A program made the translations under genes and the position numbers. The notes under the pieces are model-generated. The model was not told the DNA's origin. It saw only the letters and a program-made list of their open reading frames with translations, and ran no database searches. Below, in pieces: positions 46,800-47,542 of a stretch of 47,542 nt of DNA. The DNA lies in NCBI GenBank assembly GCA_023391075.1, contig JAEWBQ010000005.1, positions 1 to 47,542 on the forward strand. Direction: 5' to 3'. The stretch comes from Candidatus Parcubacteria bacterium. Lineage in GTDB: Bacteria > Patescibacteriota > Saccharimonadia > Saccharimonadales > Saccharimonadaceae. Positions within the stretch are counted from its first letter, which is position 1. Every line of letters starts with the position of its first letter.

Positions 46800-47084
46800 T
46801 TAGATAACGAGGCGATGTTGTTTGTATAAGTAGGCTGCTTCGGGATGAAGGGTATGGAGGGCGTCGGCGGCTTTTCGGCGGAGGTCGTTGCTGGTGACTT
46901 CGGGTTTGGTATTGCACCAGCGGATGACAATGTCACAGACGGCAGAGGCGGTCAGTTCGGCCTGTCCTTCGGGGCTGCGGACACTCAGGCAGGCGGCCTG
47001 GATGCTGTGATGCAGCTTGTCGCGGCTGAACGGCTCACTTGGGCGCTGCCCGCCGCGTTTGACGACGTCGATCACAGTGTCCAT
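46800..47084 (-). CDS. Stand-alone ATP-cone domain protein
   Basis: 94 residues from ATG 47084, overlapping the upstream stop by one base (TGATG) and preceded by GGGGGG. 'DVVKRGGQRPSEPFSRDKLHHSIQAACLSVRSPEG' and 'VTSNDLRRKAADALHTLHPEAAYLYKQHR' match the whole ATP-cone fold, which normally sits at the N-terminus of ribonucleotide reductase or NrdR and binds ATP/dATP. Here no reductase or zinc finger is attached. Its stop codon overlaps the ribosome site of the flavoprotein gene, so the two are tightly coupled. A nucleotide sensor for that enzyme is inferred. Confidence 0.85.
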   Translation of the reverse strand: MDTVIDVVKRGGQRPSEPFSRDKLHHSIQAACLSVRSPEGQAELTASAVCDIVIRWCNTKPEVTSNDLRRKAADALHTLHPEAAYLYKQHRLVI

Positions 47085-47542
47085 CAAAAGCCCCCCGTAC
47101 CAATACTGGCGGCACTGACCACTTGGCTGATATAGACATAGAGACCGAGGGCGAGCAGGCCGCTGCCGGCAGCAAACTGCAGGAAGCGCTTATTGGATTC
47201 GCGCCAGGCTTGTAGGCCGCTGAGTTTGTGGCCGCCGCCGACGAGTGCGGTGACGATCAGGAGTGATAGCAGCGAGATAATGACGTAGACGGCGATGCCG
47301 ATCGGGCGCCAGACGGCTGGCAGGGTCGTAATCGCCAGGGCACCGACGGCGAGTGGTGCGATGATAAAGAGCAGTTCAGAAAAGACACTCGTCAGGCCCA
47401 GGCTGAAGGATTCGGCGCCGCTTTTGGTGGCTTTGGTCCGGTCACTGAGAACGCGGGCGAGGTTGCGCGGCACCCACAGAGTCGTGCCGACTTCGCGGCG
47501 GTAGTAGAACACCCAAACGGCGATGCCGATACCAATCAGCAG
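47084..47542 (-). CDS. Polytopic membrane protein, N-terminus beyond window edge
   Basis: At least 152 residues; the frame is open to the right edge, so the start is missing. Visible hydrophobic helices: one at the edge ('LLIGIGIAVWVF'), about 45-63 and 69-91 of the visible part, and one near the C-terminus ('FLQFAAGSGLLALGLYVYIS'). The 'FYYRREVGTTLWVPRNLARVLSDRTKATKSGAESFSLG' loop is probably cytoplasmic. The helix pattern recalls LysE- or cadmium-resistance-type transporters, but the evidence is weak. Translationally coupled to the ATP-cone gene. Confidence 0.65.
   Translation of the reverse strand: MLIGIGIAVWVFYYRREVGTTLWVPRNLARVLSDRTKATKSGAESFSLGLTSVFSELLFIIAPLAVGALAITTLPAVWRPIGIAVYVIISLLSLLIVTALVGGGHKLSGLQAWRESNKRFLQFAAGSGLLALGLYVYISQVVSAASIGTGGF

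Noticed and set aside
1..47542. Alternative genetic code with TGA as glycine (as in SR1/Gracilibacteria)
   Set aside because: Alpha, trmB-adjacent, regulator and other genes end at TGA where homologues end, often overlapping the next start codon, and no conserved glycine is encoded by TGA.

Overview
The window looks like a chromosomal segment of a Patescibacteria (CPR) genome, most probably Candidatus Saccharibacteria (TM7). This is inferred from gene content: many secreted proteins known mainly from that group (DUF4082, DUF916-like and 'TPAG(x)Y' C-terminal families), type IV pilin-like genes with a G-FTIVELL start, small TM2/YtxH membrane proteins, compact gene packing with stop/start overlaps, and AT-rich -10 boxes directly before start codons. 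Many genes end in TGA at positions where homologues end, so TGA is a stop here, which argues against the code-25 lineages (SR1/Gracilibacteria). No insertion sequence, prophage, CRISPR array or plasmid function was seen. No gene-free stretch exceeds about 300 bases; the longest are 18948-19222 and 2186-2416.

Layout. 1-2185: 5' part of a large secreted DUF4082 protein (minus strand, cut by the window edge). 2417-8884: a seven-gene operon for a divergent F1-type ATPase (delta-like, alpha, gamma, beta, epsilon), preceded by a membrane protein with a subunit-c-like hairpin and a repeat-built coiled-coil protein. No recognisable a, c or b genes accompany it. 8890-18947: cell-envelope block, with a membrane-anchored solenoid-like protein, four secreted proteins sharing a C-terminal signature, two DUF916-like membrane-anchored partners and a PKD-domain protein, mostly with their own promoters; it resembles the WxL/DUF916 cell-surface clusters of Firmicutes. 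19223-22426: low-complexity secreted proteins and two proteins built from SGNA...GGNA repeats. 22473-25706: Crp/FNR-like regulator, TylF-like methyltransferase, AbrB-type regulator with a palindromic operator, and a DHA2 efflux pump. 25707-26120: a well-signalled 30-codon gene flanked by hairpins.

26121-41149 holds mostly housekeeping and small membrane genes: DsbA-like thioredoxin, CBS protein, aspartyl-tRNA synthetase, TM2 and YtxH proteins, metal-dependent hydrolase, MsrA, MutY-like glycosylase, MscS channel, TrmB, CYTH-uridine kinase fusion, winged-helix/Nudix protein, MurC, MFS transporter. 41295-43739: a hypothetical protein and three pilin-like proteins. 43936-44656: an isoleucine-type CAU tRNA, an FtsB-like division protein and an initiator tRNA. 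44671-47542: small acidic protein, Nudix hydrolase, and a minus-strand operon of a flavoprotein lacking the redox cysteines, a stand-alone ATP-cone and a truncated membrane protein.

The main theme is envelope biology: secreted or membrane-anchored proteins dominate the first half. The ATPase operon is the most unusual element, because all F1-like subunits are present but divergent and the F0 side appears replaced by unfamiliar membrane and coiled-coil partners.
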